A stretch of DNA of 60,337 nt from UBA11891 sp003533785. GTDB taxonomy: Bacteria > Bacteroidota > Bacteroidia > Flavobacteriales > Flavobacteriaceae. Below, piece by piece: positions 40,333-49,756 of the stretch (within the stretch, counting starts at the first letter, position 1; each line of letters opens with the position of its first letter). The stretch is from the NCBI GenBank assembly GCA_949511625.1, contig CATFEX010000031.1, forward strand, positions 1 to 60,337, written 5' to 3'. The position numbers and the translations under genes are program-made. The notes under the pieces are model-generated. The model did no database searches. It had not been told where the DNA came from and saw only the letters and a program-made list of their open reading frames with translations.

Positions 40333-40946
40333 ATGGGCTTTTGTGAAAGTTTATTAACAAGTTTTTCGTAAAATTGAGCCATCGGTAGCCCCACTACATT
40401 AGTGTAGCTCCCTTGAATAGAGGCAATTCCAATAGTTCCAATTCGATCTTGAATCCCATAAGCACCCGCTTTATCCATTGGACCACCAGAGGCAACATAG
40501 GCTTGAATTTCATGTGCTGGAAGGGGATGAAATCTTACCTTGGTACTTACTGTAATGATTTCCCAATCTTTGGCCGTCAGAAAACCTACTGCGGTAATCA
40601 CTTCATGGGTGCTTCCAGAAAGCGAGTGAAGCATTTGTTCTGCTTCTTTTATTGACACAGGTTTTCCAAGGTATCGGTTTTGATGCCAAACGATGGTATC
40701 GGCTGTAATAACCAATTGTTTTGCTCGAATGGAATCCCGAAAGGGAGCAGCTTTCGAGGTTGTAATGTGTTCCGCGATAGCAGCGCCTTTCAAACTTTGA
40801 GGGAAGGTCTCTTCAACTTCTTTTTTCTCAATACGAAAAGGAAGTCCGAGATCAGTCAGATATTGTTGTCTTCTTGGTGAACCACTAGCGAGAATCAGCT
40901 CATAGCCATAGGGATTTAAAGAGGATTTTTCAATCATTTTTAGCAC
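40329..40946 (-). CDS. maf: Maf-like nucleotide pyrophosphatase
   Basis: A 205-aa Maf protein. LILASGSPRRQQYLTDLGLPF is the family's N-terminal signature; VITADTIVWHQNRYLGKP, MLHSLSGSTHEVITAVGF and DKAGAYGIQ contain the active-site acidic and basic residues. Maf proteins hydrolyse non-canonical or modified NTPs (dTTP/UTP and methylated forms), protecting nucleotide pools. The start may be the ATG at 40946 or 40937; either overlaps the 3' end of kdsC. Confidence 0.9.
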   Translation of the reverse strand: MLKMIEKSSLNPYGYELILASGSPRRQQYLTDLGLPFRIEKKEVEETFPQSLKGAAIAEHITTSKAAPFRDSIRAKQLVITADTIVWHQNRYLGKPVSIKEAEQMLHSLSGSTHEVITAVGFLTAKDWEIITVSTKVRFHPLPAHEIQAYVASGGPMDKAGAYGIQDRIGTIGIASIQGSYTNVVGLPMAQFYEKLVNKLSQKPI

Positions 40947-41454
40947 TGTTGAATTGTCCCCATTTCCCTTGCACTCGAAGCACTTGTTCTAAAATATCAC
41001 GAACACAACCAGCACCTCCTTTTTTTGGTGATACATAGTCTGCCATAGCTAGGACATCCGCTACAGCATCATTCGGACAGCAAGAAACTCCTACTTTTTC
41101 CATAACTGGAATATCGGGAACGTCGTCACCCATATAAAGTATAGTGTCTGGGGAAATTGAATAATTGTCGAGGAGATCTCGAAAAGCTTCTAGTTTGTGA
41201 TGTGCGCCCATGTAAATGTCAAAGACACCTAAGGCTTTGAGCCGGTCGCGAACCCCTTCATTGGTTCCACCCGATATGATGACTACTTTCAGCCCTTCAT
41301 TCAGTGCGCATTTAAGGGCATATCCATCCTTGGTATCCATCTGGCGATACATTTCTCCTTCGGTGGTAATGATGATTTTTCCATCGGTCAATACCCCATC
41401 TACATCAAATATCAAGGTAGTAATTCGGGCCAATCGTTGTTTATAGTTTGTCAT
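40930..41454 (-). CDS. kdsC: 3-deoxy-D-manno-octulosonate 8-phosphate phosphatase (KdsC)
   Basis: A 174-aa HAD-superfamily phosphatase in the Kdo branch of lipid A/LPS synthesis. TTLIFDVDGVLTDGKIII carries the nucleophile Asp, VVIISGGTNEGVRDRLKALG motif II, and ILYMGDDVPDIPVMEKVGVSCCPNDA motif IV. No C1/C2 cap is present, as in KdsC tetramers. The ATG at 41454 is chosen over 41475, which lies deep in the DUF2520 gene; 14 bases overlap remain. Confidence 0.88.
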   Translation of the reverse strand: MTNYKQRLARITTLIFDVDGVLTDGKIIITTEGEMYRQMDTKDGYALKCALNEGLKVVIISGGTNEGVRDRLKALGVFDIYMGAHHKLEAFRDLLDNYSISPDTILYMGDDVPDIPVMEKVGVSCCPNDAVADVLAMADYVSPKKGGAGCVRDILEQVLRVQGKWGQFNSAKND

Positions 41455-42196
41455 TGAATTGTTTTTGGATGGCATGGGAAAGTATTCTATAAATTTCTCT
41501 ATGTTCGGGGTTTTCGATGTGTTTCAAGTGTTTTTCAATGACCGTGCTGTCATTTCTTCGAGCGGGTCCAGTCTGAGCTGATGAAGGGGCCATTTTATGA
41601 ACTTTTCTTGCAGTTTCGTCAATAAGAGGGAGCATGACCTCGAAGGGGATATTATTTTTTTCACAGATTTCGGAAGCAATTTGATAGAAATGGTTGCTAA
41701 AATTATTGACATAAACCGCCGCCATGTGAAGTTGCAGTCGCTGCTCAGAAGACATCCAATGCTGTTTTGGACTAAGGCTGTCTGCCAAAGCTTTCAGGTG
41801 AGAAGTTTCGTTATTAGTCTCTAGAAAAAACGGAATGGATTGAAACTCTATTTCTTCACTTTTAGTAAGGGTCTGTAAGGGATAGAGTATTCCTTTGTCT
41901 CCTTTGTTTTTTAAATCCCCCATAGATACAGTTCCTGAACTATGAACGGCCATACCATCGGCTGGCAGGTTCATGGAAACACTAGTAATCTCACGATCGG
42001 GAATGGCCAAATGGTAGACATCGGCTTCACGAAGCTGGGAAAGACTCTGTATGATAGAAACACCTTCTCGATTGGATTGGGTGCTCGATCGGTTTAGCCA
42101 CTGAGTCAATTGAACATCCGAGTGGTGGCACCAGGTCTTGAAGAGGTGCGATCCTAAATTTCCAGCTCCGATCAAAGCAACTTTTAGCATGTTCAA
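41441..42196 (-). CDS. Rossmann-like and DUF2520 domain protein
   Basis: A 251-aa cytoplasmic protein. LKVALIGAGNLGSHLFKTW is an NAD(P)-binding Rossmann start and HLAIPDREITSVSMNL and HSSGTVSM follow; the second half (QLHMAAVYVNNFSNHFYQIASEICEKNNI) is the DUF2520 helical domain, as in ketopantoate-reductase/6PGDH-like enzymes. It is probably an oxidoreductase with an unknown substrate. It is the first gene of the run leading through kdsC and maf to the lipoprotein, PIG-L and symporter genes. Confidence 0.83.
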   Translation of the reverse strand: MNMLKVALIGAGNLGSHLFKTWCHHSDVQLTQWLNRSSTQSNREGVSIIQSLSQLREADVYHLAIPDREITSVSMNLPADGMAVHSSGTVSMGDLKNKGDKGILYPLQTLTKSEEIEFQSIPFFLETNNETSHLKALADSLSPKQHWMSSEQRLQLHMAAVYVNNFSNHFYQIASEICEKNNIPFEVMLPLIDETARKVHKMAPSSAQTGPARRNDSTVIEKHLKHIENPEHREIYRILSHAIQKQFNDKL

Positions 42197-42218
42197 AAAT
42201 AGGCATTATATGTTTTTG

Positions 42219-42226
42219 TATCTTTA
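42219..42226 (+). promoter_or_regulatory. -7-like promoter element
   Basis: TATCTTTA, one base off TAnnTTTG, lies about 20 bases before the ATG at 42247 in the divergent gap with DUF2520. No clear -33 element is present. Confidence 0.35.
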
Positions 42227-42246
42227 TAAGAACCTAAACTCTTATT

Positions 42247-42534
42247 ATGAATTTTATACATAAATATCTTTTTGGTATATTTTCCTCGCGAGTCCTAGCT
42301 GTGTTTTTTTTCTGGATAATTTGCATATTTATTGCGGCAGCTAACTTGTGCTTTTTGTATTTGACACCCTCAATTCCGCAAGTTGGATTTTCAATAGCTA
42401 TAATTTTTTTGCCCATCATGCTTTTGGGGGTAATGATTTCAAATATTTACAATAAAAGAATTGATCTTTGGGTGCTTTTTGGGATCATTTTTGAATCCCT
42501 ACTGCTTCTTTATTTATGGAGTCAAATGATATGA
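42247..42534 (+). CDS. Small membrane protein of unknown function
   Basis: A 95-aa protein with three hydrophobic segments (about 15-40, 47-64 and 74-93) and few charged residues. I do not recognise a family. It lies 60 bases before the cytochrome c maturation gene, which has its own promoter, so cotranscription is not assured. Confidence 0.6.
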   Translation: MNFIHKYLFGIFSSRVLAVFFFWIICIFIAAANLCFLYLTPSIPQVGFSIAIIFLPIMLLGVMISNIYNKRIDLWVLFGIIFESLLLLYLWSQMI

Positions 42535-42564
42535 AAATAATTCCTGTTTTTCATGGAGGTGTTC

Positions 42565-42572
42565 TATCTTTG
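42565..42572 (+). promoter_or_regulatory. -7 promoter element for ccsBA
   Basis: TATCTTTG is an exact TAnnTTTG, with a CTG 18 bases upstream, ending 23 bases before the ATG at 42596. Confidence 0.5.
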
Positions 42573-42595
42573 TACATGATGATGATGTGTGCTTA

Positions 42596-45500
42596 ATGAA
42601 AAAGTCCCCTATTGAATTTCTTTCTTCCAACCGTCTTACGGCCTTTCTATTCTTGGCTTTTCCGGCGGCTATGGCAATGGGTACTTTTATCGAAAGTTGG
42701 TACAGTACAGACACAGCCAAAATATGGATCTACAATGCTTGGTGGTTCGAAGCCTTGATGGGCCTTCTAATGATCAATTTTATTGGGAATATTTTTAAGT
42801 ACCGGCTTCTTCGAAAAGAGAAGTGGGCCATTCTATTGCTTCACCTTTCTTTTATTTTGATTCTCTTTGGTGCATTTATCACGCGTTATATTGGTTACGA
42901 GGGTGTGATGCCTATTCGAGAAGGGGAGACGACCGCTTCTTTTTTGTCTGAGAAAACCTACTTGACCGTTTGGGCAGATGGAGAAATTGATGGCGTCCCT
43001 CAGCGTAAAAAATTACAAGATGCGCTCCTTTTGTCCGAGCATGCCAACAACTCCTTTCGTTGGGATAATGACTTTAATGGACAAGTTTTTTCGATATCCT
43101 ATTTAGATTATGTGGAAGAAGTTGCCGAAGGCTTGGTCTTGGATCCCGATGGTGAGCGCTATTTGACAATTGTTGAAGCCGGAGACGGTACCCGCCATGA
43201 ACATTACCTGAAAGAAGGCGAGGTAGCTAGTATTCACAATATATTATTTACACTTAACAACGCCATCCCTGGGGCCATTAACATTCGGTCTGAGGCGGGA
43301 CTTTATTATATCGAATCACCCTTTGCTGGGGGGTTTATGCGTATGGCCGATCAGTTTCAAGGAAGCTTAGAGTCGGGAGTGGAGCAGGAATTGCAACTTC
43401 GTTCGTTGTATAGTATTCCCAATTTTCAGTTTGTGATTCCCGATCCTCCTTTGCGAAGTAGAATTGATCTAATCCCTAATGAAGCGGGAGGTCAAGAAAC
43501 CAATCAAGATGCTTTAAAGCTACTGATACAAACGGCAGGATTTTCAGAAAAAATCACCTTATTGGGGGGGAAGGGCAACAGTTTTGATCCAAAAAAAATA
43601 AGTCTGGGAGGGATAGATTTTTACTTGCAGTATGGCTCATTACCCTTGACCCTTCCTTTCTCGATTCGATTGAACGACTTCATCGCAGAAAAATACCCAG
43701 GCACCGAAAGCAGTTATTCCTCCTACAAAAGCAAAATCACCGTTGAAGACGAGTCTTCTTTTGACTATGATATATTCATGAACCACGTCCTAGATCATCG
43801 TGGCTATCGGTTTTTCCAGGCCTCCTTTAGTCCCGACGAAAAAGGGACAGTATTGTCTGTCAATCACGATTTTTGGGGTACCTGGCTAACCTATACCGGC
43901 TATATATTACTCTACTTAAGTATGATGGGAATTTTCTTTATTGGTAAAACACGTTTTAAAGATCTTTCAAGAAGCTTGGTAAAAATTGGAGCTCAAAAAG
44001 CACTTGGGCTAATTTTATTCTTAAGTGTAAGTTCTGTAGAGGCTCAAACTCATTTGCACGAAACTCCTATAGCTACTTTTAATTTTGACTCCTTAGTACA
44101 GGCGGATGCTTTTGCGGCTAGCCATGCCGAAAAATTTGGATCGTTAGTAATTCAAGATGCTGGCGGTAGGATGAAACCCGCCAATACGTTTTCCTCCGAA
44201 TTATTGCGAAAAGTAAGTAAATACGACACTTACAAGGGGATGAATTCGGATCAAGTATTTCTTTCGATTCTGAATAATCCTGCGGTTTGGTACAATATTC
44301 CCATCATTTATCTGAGAAGAGGAAATGATAGTCTGCGAAAAATAACAGGGGTTTCCCCTACTTCCAAATACGCTCCTTTAGTTTCCTTTTTTGACAAGGA
44401 AGGAAATTACAAAATCGCTACACAGTTAGAACAGGCCTATCGTGCGGCCGTCCCCAATCAATTCCAAAAGGATTTTATAGAGGTTGACCGACGCGTCAAC
44501 TTATTGTACTCTGCCTTGGAAGGGAAAATTCTACGAGTGTTTCCCATTCCCAATGATTCTAACAACAAATGGGTGAGCTATCCAGAACTGGATGAGACCC
44601 CTTTTCAAGGGACCGATTCACTTTATGTACGCAATGTATTGCCCTTATACTTTCAATCGCTTCGTCTGGCCAAGCAATCGGGTGATTATGCCCAAGCCGA
44701 CGAGTTATTGGAAAGTCTTCACGGTTTTCAGAAAAAATTCGGAAATGAAGTACTCCCCTCTAAGGATAAAGTCAAAGCGGAAATTCTCTACAACAAGTAT
44801 GATATATTCAAAAAACTTTTCAGTTGGTACCTGTATGTAGGCAGCTTGTTTTTTGTGTTTCTACTCATTCAAATTTTTTATAACAATCGTTGGATTCGTG
44901 GACTCAATACATTTTTTGCAACATCGATTATCCTCCTTTTTGGTTTGCACACCGCAGGTTTGATTGCTCGGTGGTTTATTTCTGGACATGCGCCGTGGAG
45001 TGATGCTTATGAGTCGATGATATATGTGGCTTGGGCAACCATGCTTTTTGGATTGTTGTTTGGTCGCAAGTCCCAGCTTACGATTGCAGCCACTGCTTTT
45101 GTCACCTCTATGATTTTGATGATTGCGCACTGGAATTGGATGGATCCTGCAATTGCCAACCTTCAGCCCGTGTTGGACAGTTATTGGCTGATGATCCACG
45201 TTGCGGTGATTGTTGGGAGTTATGGTCCCTTTGCTTTGAGCATGATTATTGGAATTATTTCTTTGGTTCTCATGCGCTTAACTACCGAGAAAAATCAGCG
45301 AAAATTAAAGTTGAATGTGAAAGAATTGTCCATTGTCAATGAATTGTCATTAACTGTGGGCTTGATTATGCTCACTATTGGAAACTTCCTGGGCGGTATG
45401 TGGGCCAACGAGAGTTGGGGCCGGTATTGGGGTTGGGACCCTAAGGAAACATGGGCTTTAATCAGTATTATGGTCTATGCTTTTGTCTTGCACATGCGAT

Positions 45501-45721
45501 TGATTCCTGGGTTGCGTGGACGCTGGTTGTTTAATCTAATGAGTGTGGTTGCTTTTGCTAGCATCCTTATGACCTATTTTGGGGTCAATTTTTATCTAGT
45601 TGGATTGCATTCTTATGCCAGTGGCGATAAAGTGATCACTCCCAATTTTGTTTATTATTCCATTGGACTTGTCTCTCTTTTGGGATTGATTTCTTATTTT
45701 CCAGCCAAGAAATATTACTAA
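42596..45721 (+). CDS. Cytochrome c biogenesis fusion CcsB-CcsA (ResB-ResC)
   Basis: A 1041-aa inner-membrane protein of System II cytochrome c maturation, which exports heme and attaches it to CXXCH motifs of apocytochromes. The N-terminal part (about 1-460) has the ResB pattern (helices at 15-35, 55-75 and 80-105, a large periplasmic domain, and a fourth helix near 440). After a second soluble region, the C-terminal 350 residues contain CcsA/CcmC-type helices with the heme-handling motif GRYWGWDPKETWALI and conserved His residues. Fused CcsBA is normal in Bacteroidota. A GTG at 42587 would add three residues. Confidence 0.9.
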   Translation: MKKSPIEFLSSNRLTAFLFLAFPAAMAMGTFIESWYSTDTAKIWIYNAWWFEALMGLLMINFIGNIFKYRLLRKEKWAILLLHLSFILILFGAFITRYIGYEGVMPIREGETTASFLSEKTYLTVWADGEIDGVPQRKKLQDALLLSEHANNSFRWDNDFNGQVFSISYLDYVEEVAEGLVLDPDGERYLTIVEAGDGTRHEHYLKEGEVASIHNILFTLNNAIPGAINIRSEAGLYYIESPFAGGFMRMADQFQGSLESGVEQELQLRSLYSIPNFQFVIPDPPLRSRIDLIPNEAGGQETNQDALKLLIQTAGFSEKITLLGGKGNSFDPKKISLGGIDFYLQYGSLPLTLPFSIRLNDFIAEKYPGTESSYSSYKSKITVEDESSFDYDIFMNHVLDHRGYRFFQASFSPDEKGTVLSVNHDFWGTWLTYTGYILLYLSMMGIFFIGKTRFKDLSRSLVKIGAQKALGLILFLSVSSVEAQTHLHETPIATFNFDSLVQADAFAASHAEKFGSLVIQDAGGRMKPANTFSSELLRKVSKYDTYKGMNSDQVFLSILNNPAVWYNIPIIYLRRGNDSLRKITGVSPTSKYAPLVSFFDKEGNYKIATQLEQAYRAAVPNQFQKDFIEVDRRVNLLYSALEGKILRVFPIPNDSNNKWVSYPELDETPFQGTDSLYVRNVLPLYFQSLRLAKQSGDYAQADELLESLHGFQKKFGNEVLPSKDKVKAEILYNKYDIFKKLFSWYLYVGSLFFVFLLIQIFYNNRWIRGLNTFFATSIILLFGLHTAGLIARWFISGHAPWSDAYESMIYVAWATMLFGLLFGRKSQLTIAATAFVTSMILMIAHWNWMDPAIANLQPVLDSYWLMIHVAVIVGSYGPFALSMIIGIISLVLMRLTTEKNQRKLKLNVKELSIVNELSLTVGLIMLTIGNFLGGMWANESWGRYWGWDPKETWALISIMVYAFVLHMRLIPGLRGRWLFNLMSVVAFASILMTYFGVNFYLVGLHSYASGDKVITPNFVYYSIGLVSLLGLISYFPAKKYY

Positions 45722-45734
45722 TAAAATCAAAGCC

Positions 45735-45950
45735 ATGTTACAAAAAACAAAATGGTTGGCCTATTCTATAAGTGGACTTCTCACCTTTGGTTTCGGTCTA
45801 AGTCTGCTCGGAGAAGCCATTTTACAAAAAGGAGCATCCTCCTCCTATTGGGGATATTGGGGGACGGTTGCCATGGTAGTTACCAATACAGGGGTATGTC
45901 TTATTGGGCAAGCCGTGATTGAGAAAATAAAATTAGAAAAAGAGGCCTAA
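45735..45950 (+). CDS. Small two-helix membrane protein
   Basis: A 71-aa protein with two hydrophobic helices (about 8-27 and 40-62), lying 13 bases after ccsBA and probably cotranscribed. No family recognised; a role with cytochrome maturation is only suggested by position. Its 3' end overlaps the convergent TerB-like gene by four bases. Confidence 0.65.
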   Translation: MLQKTKWLAYSISGLLTFGFGLSLLGEAILQKGASSSYWGYWGTVAMVVTNTGVCLIGQAVIEKIKLEKEA

Positions 45951-46363
45951 AAGCCAGCAAGGAACTCATCTTCGTCTTTGCCTTCAGCGATGAGAGTCAG
46001 GGCCTTCTCGACAACAGCATCTACTCGACTGGAATCAAAACCCAATCCAATTACCATTCGTTTTAGCAACGCCTTTTCTGAATCGTCAGCAATTTGATCC
46101 GCATAAACCATTCTTGTTAGATCGTAGAGTCGTTCCAAACGTACGGTTTCACTCGATGGAGGATTGATAGGATAGTTATTTGGATCCTCGATGATATCGG
46201 CAACTTCATCCTCATTGATTTCAAGATAAATAGCCAGTCGTTTGATAAAAGCTTCTTCCTCCGGTGTAATAACATCATCGGATAATGCGACTCGAACAAT
46301 GGCGGAAAAATGATCTCGATTGCGCGTTTTAAACCCTTGTGAATATAGATTGGAAATTGACAT
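45947..46363 (-). CDS. TerB-family (tellurite resistance-like) protein
   Basis: A 138-aa all-helical protein: FSAIVRVALSDDVITPEEEAFIKRLA and TRMVYADQIADDSEKALLKRMVIGLGF each carry the TerB-type acidic pattern (D-D/E-x-I-x-x-x-E-x-x), a metal-sensing fold seen in stress systems. No ter operon is nearby, so the tellurite label is only a family name. The ATG at 46363 is preferred because an exact TATCTTTG promoter element (46386-46379) covers the start region of the longer frame (46399). Confidence 0.78.
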   Translation of the reverse strand: MSISNLYSQGFKTRNRDHFSAIVRVALSDDVITPEEEAFIKRLAIYLEINEDEVADIIEDPNNYPINPPSSETVRLERLYDLTRMVYADQIADDSEKALLKRMVIGLGFDSSRVDAVVEKALTLIAEGKDEDEFLAGF

Positions 46364-46378
46364 ATATAGTATTTTAAT

Positions 46379-46386
46379 CAAAGATA
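46379..46386 (-). promoter_or_regulatory. -7 promoter element of the TerB-like gene
   Basis: Minus-strand TATCTTTG, an exact TAnnTTTG, ends 15 bases before the ATG at 46363. Confidence 0.45.
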
Positions 46387-46600
46387 AAAAACAGCTCATT
46401 GCATGAATTAAAAACTCAAAAAATCTTTGAGAAAAATTTATTTTATTGACTATCCCAACAGCATAAAAAAGATTTTTCCATTTCCTTTTCCGTTTTTTTT
46501 GTGCATCTCTCTGTCAGTTTAAAATTAAGAGTTTTGGTAGTGCTGAGAATTTCCTAACTAATGACGTTGACAGCAAAATAATTTTTGAAATAACTGTGGC

Positions 46601-46628
46601 TTGGTATCTTTTAGAATAGCTATTTTTG
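46601..46628 (+). promoter_or_regulatory. Promoter of the DDAH-like/ctlX operon
   Basis: TTG (46601-46603), 17 bases, then TATTTTTG (46621-46628), a full match to the Bacteroidota promoter, 13 bases before the ATG at 46642. Upstream, 46400-46600 is AT-rich with no recognised gene. Confidence 0.65.
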
Positions 46629-46641
46629 GCAAAAATAAAGA

Positions 46642-47556
46642 ATGAAGCTCCACATTTGTGATGAGATGGCTCCCCTGAAAAGAGTCCTATTGGGACGGGC
46701 TGATCAACTAGGTCCTTTACCCCAAATTGAGGATTTATATGATCCTAAATCTAAAGCACATTTACTGGGTGGAACCTACCCCAAAGAAGCACATTTAGTG
46801 GAAGAAATTGAATCTTTTAAAGCCGTATTTGAAAAATACGGTGTTGAAGTCATGCAACCGGAGTCTTTAAAAGATTGCAATCAAATCTTTGCGAGGGATT
46901 TGGGTTTTGTGATTGACGATGTTTTTGTCCAATCCAACATACTCCCTTTGCGAGAAAGAGAATTGGAGGGCTTAAACGAATTGCGTACCGAATTAACTCC
47001 TTCTCAACTACTTTATTTAAATGAGAGTGTTCATGTGGAGGGGGGAGATGTGATTCTCATGGGAGATCATATTTTTGTGGGTATATGTACCCGACCTGAC
47101 TATGCGAATCTCATCACTGCAAGAACAAATAGAAATGCATTTGAAGCGTTGCAAACTCATTTTCCCCAGAAGCAATTTCATTCGATCGAATTGAATAAAT
47201 CCGATAATCCTTATTTGAATGCCTTGCATTTGGATTGTGTTTTTCAACCCGTTGGGCATAATTTGGCTATCCTACACCCTGAAGGCTTTGCAAATCGAAA
47301 AGAATACTTGGTGCTTAAAGGTTTTTTTGATGAAAAAAATATATTTGAGATTTCAGCAGATGAAATGTTTGAAATGACCAGTAATGTATTTTCAATAGCC
47401 CCCGATATTGTAGTTTCAGACCCATTATTTGATCGATTGAATCATTGGTTAAAGGAAAAAGGAATTACTGTAGAAGAAGTCTCATTTAGAGAGACAGCCA
47501 AGCAGGAAGGACTGTTTCGTTGTTCTACCCTTCCTCTCGAAAGACAATCTCTATGA
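46642..47556 (+). CDS. Dimethylarginine dimethylaminohydrolase-like enzyme
   Basis: A 304-aa guanidino-group-modifying enzyme (DDAH/arginine deiminase/amidinotransferase superfamily). The five-blade propeller pattern has IFARDLGFVIDD, ESVHVEGGDVILMGD, LHLDCVFQPVG with the catalytic His196, and the C-terminal GLFRCSTLPLER with the nucleophilic Cys294. Such enzymes hydrolyse arginine or methylated arginines to citrulline. It is coupled to CtlX by an ATGA overlap. The precise substrate is not determined by sequence. Confidence 0.82.
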   Translation: MKLHICDEMAPLKRVLLGRADQLGPLPQIEDLYDPKSKAHLLGGTYPKEAHLVEEIESFKAVFEKYGVEVMQPESLKDCNQIFARDLGFVIDDVFVQSNILPLRERELEGLNELRTELTPSQLLYLNESVHVEGGDVILMGDHIFVGICTRPDYANLITARTNRNAFEALQTHFPQKQFHSIELNKSDNPYLNALHLDCVFQPVGHNLAILHPEGFANRKEYLVLKGFFDEKNIFEISADEMFEMTSNVFSIAPDIVVSDPLFDRLNHWLKEKGITVEEVSFRETAKQEGLFRCSTLPLERQSL

Positions 47557-48473
47557 AAGGATTCACTTCTTGCGTATTAATGGTTCGCCCTGTTGTATTC
47601 TATAAGAATGATGAAACGGCAGCTAACAATTATTATCAAAAAAGGGACTTGTCTCGGAGCGTTGATGAAATTACTTTGGCTGCTCAGAACGAATTTGATG
47701 CTTTAGTGGTTCGATTACAATCGGTTGGGATAGAGGTCGTTGTTCATCAAGACACGATTGAAACTATCACCCCCGATTCGGTGTTTCCAAACAATTGGAT
47801 TTCTTTTCATTCCAAAAATAAGGCGATTTTATATCCAATGTATGCTCCCAATCGACGCTTAGAAAGGAATCCAGAAGTGATTGATACCCTTCGCAAACAC
47901 GGCTTGTCTATGGATGTGATTGCTGACTATTCGCCATGGGAAAAGGAACTACATTACCTAGAAGGGACAGGAAGCATGGTATTGGATCGGGAAGCGCATG
48001 TGGCTTATGCCGCCATTTCGGAGAGAACAGATCCCGATCTATTTGTTCATTTTTGTAAAGAGCAAGGATTTGCCCCTATCGTATTCCACTCCTACCAAAG
48101 CGTGGGAGGCAAGCGATTACCAATATATCACACCAATGTCATGATGAGCGTGGGGCCTACCTTTGCAATCATTGGACTACAGACATTGGATCATTCAGAA
48201 GAGCGTAAAAAAGTGATTGAAAAGCTAGAAGAAACTGGAAAAGAAATCATTGATCTAACGGAAGGTCAAATCAATCAGTTTGCTGGTAATATGCTCACTT
48301 TACTCGGAGATGATGGCCCTGTTTTAGTTATGAGCTCGTCTGCTTATAACAGTTTGAATCCACAACAAGTAAAGCGCTTAGAAAAACACGCACAACTACT
48401 TCACAGCCCACTGACCACTATTGAATATTGTGGTGGGGGGAGTGCTAGATGTATGCTGGCAGAATTATTTTAG
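47553..48473 (+). CDS. ctlX: Citrulline utilization hydrolase CtlX
   Basis: A 306-aa member of the same superfamily. VLMVRPVVFYKNDETAANNYYQ, TPDSVFPNNWISFHS, LEGTGSMVLDREAHVAYAAISERTD and the C-terminal YCGGGSARCMLAELF with Cys300 are those of CtlX, which is linked to conversion of citrulline to ornithine. RocD (5603-6883) would take ornithine onward. The ATG at 47553 overlaps the preceding TGA; a longer frame from 47520 is rejected. Confidence 0.88.
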   Translation: MKGFTSCVLMVRPVVFYKNDETAANNYYQKRDLSRSVDEITLAAQNEFDALVVRLQSVGIEVVVHQDTIETITPDSVFPNNWISFHSKNKAILYPMYAPNRRLERNPEVIDTLRKHGLSMDVIADYSPWEKELHYLEGTGSMVLDREAHVAYAAISERTDPDLFVHFCKEQGFAPIVFHSYQSVGGKRLPIYHTNVMMSVGPTFAIIGLQTLDHSEERKKVIEKLEETGKEIIDLTEGQINQFAGNMLTLLGDDGPVLVMSSSAYNSLNPQQVKRLEKHAQLLHSPLTTIEYCGGGSARCMLAELF

Positions 48474-49696
48474 ACTTTAGGCGCCTGCCATTCAAAAAAT
48501 TGCAATTCAAAATAGGGCGCTGCCGCTAGGAAGTGGTCCATCAAATCGGCCGCAATTCGTTCGTAATTCACCCAATTTTTATCTGAACTGAACGCATAGA
48601 TTTCTAGTGGTATTCCTTGTGCTGTGGGATTGAGTTGACGACACATCAAGGTTAATTTTTGATTCAAAGCGGGATGGTGTTCCAGATAAGATTGTACATA
48701 ATTTCGGAACAACCCAATATTGGTTAGGTTGCGTCCGTTGATCAATAATGATTTGTCTATTTTTTGCGTTTTATTTTCGTGGTCAATCTCGATATTTTTA
48801 GCACTGATGAAATCAGCAATTCGTTCTATTTTATTCAGTTTTTCTAAATCACTATTGGTTAAAAATCGAACACTACTACTCTGAATAAGCAATTGGCGTT
48901 TGATTCGCCTTCCTTCAGATTCAGCCATCCCTCTCCAATTAACAAAGGCATCTGAAATGAGTTTGTAGGTTGGGATAGATGTAACGGTATTGTCAAAATT
49001 TCGAACTTGAACGGTCGACAAACTAATTCCGATGACATCTCCATCGGCATTTTGGTTGGGCATACTGATCCAATCACCAATCCTGACGGTGTCATTGACA
49101 GATATTTGAATGCTTGCAACAAATCCAAGTAGGGTGTCTCTAAAGGTTAATAGAATGACAGCAGAGAGCGCTCCTAGTGTGGTTAAATAGGCACTTATTG
49201 ACTTGCCCGTTAGTACAGAAAGAATGGCAATTCCACCTACAAACCAAACGACTAGAAGAATAACTTGAAAATAACTGTCCAGTGGCTTGTCCTTAAGCGA
49301 ATTCACCTTTTTCAATAATTCCTTAACGGCGTTAAGAATGGCCCGTATCAACAAGAGAGCAATAAGAACTTCCAAGGCCTTAAGTATCAGGACTCCTTGC
49401 GTACCCAAATAAACTCCATCTTCATAGAATTCCTCGGCAATCCATAAAAGAAAGAAAAGAGAGGGTAAATAACTTAATAGTGTAGGAACTCGATTGCGAA
49501 TTAGTAAATCATCAAATTGGGTTTTGGTATTGCGTGCCAATCGGCGGAATAAATTGTTCAAAAATAATTTGACAATCCAAGCCAATATCAACCCAAACAA
49601 AACACTACCTAAAAAAATCCCCAACACACTGAGGCTATCGGCCCACATTTGATCGACACCTTTTTGTGTGAGAAATTCCGCGAATCTTTTTTTCAT
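48470..49696 (-). CDS. MscS-family mechanosensitive channel (YbdG-like)
   Basis: A 408-aa inner-membrane protein. Four to five hydrophobic helices in the first 190 residues lead into the MscS pore helix and beta domain: LTTLGALSAVILLTFRDTLLGFVASIQISVNDTVRIGDWI and VQVRNFDNTVTSIPTYKL. The C-terminal part is larger than that of MscS and fits the YbdG/YnaI group. It opens on membrane stretch to release solutes during osmotic downshock. ATG 49696 is chosen; the longer frame begins with a TTG inside a -7-like element. Confidence 0.87.
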   Translation of the reverse strand: MKKRFAEFLTQKGVDQMWADSLSVLGIFLGSVLFGLILAWIVKLFLNNLFRRLARNTKTQFDDLLIRNRVPTLLSYLPSLFFLLWIAEEFYEDGVYLGTQGVLILKALEVLIALLLIRAILNAVKELLKKVNSLKDKPLDSYFQVILLVVWFVGGIAILSVLTGKSISAYLTTLGALSAVILLTFRDTLLGFVASIQISVNDTVRIGDWISMPNQNADGDVIGISLSTVQVRNFDNTVTSIPTYKLISDAFVNWRGMAESEGRRIKRQLLIQSSSVRFLTNSDLEKLNKIERIADFISAKNIEIDHENKTQKIDKSLLINGRNLTNIGLFRNYVQSYLEHHPALNQKLTLMCRQLNPTAQGIPLEIYAFSSDKNWVNYERIAADLMDHFLAAAPYFELQFFEWQAPKV

Positions 49697-49756
49697 GATA
49701 TATAAAAAGAAATATACCCGATAAAGGTACAAACTCTATTTACAGTAATACAACGA

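Noticed and set aside
45947..46363. Tellurite resistance system
   Set aside because: A single TerB-like domain protein without other ter genes does not indicate tellurite resistance.
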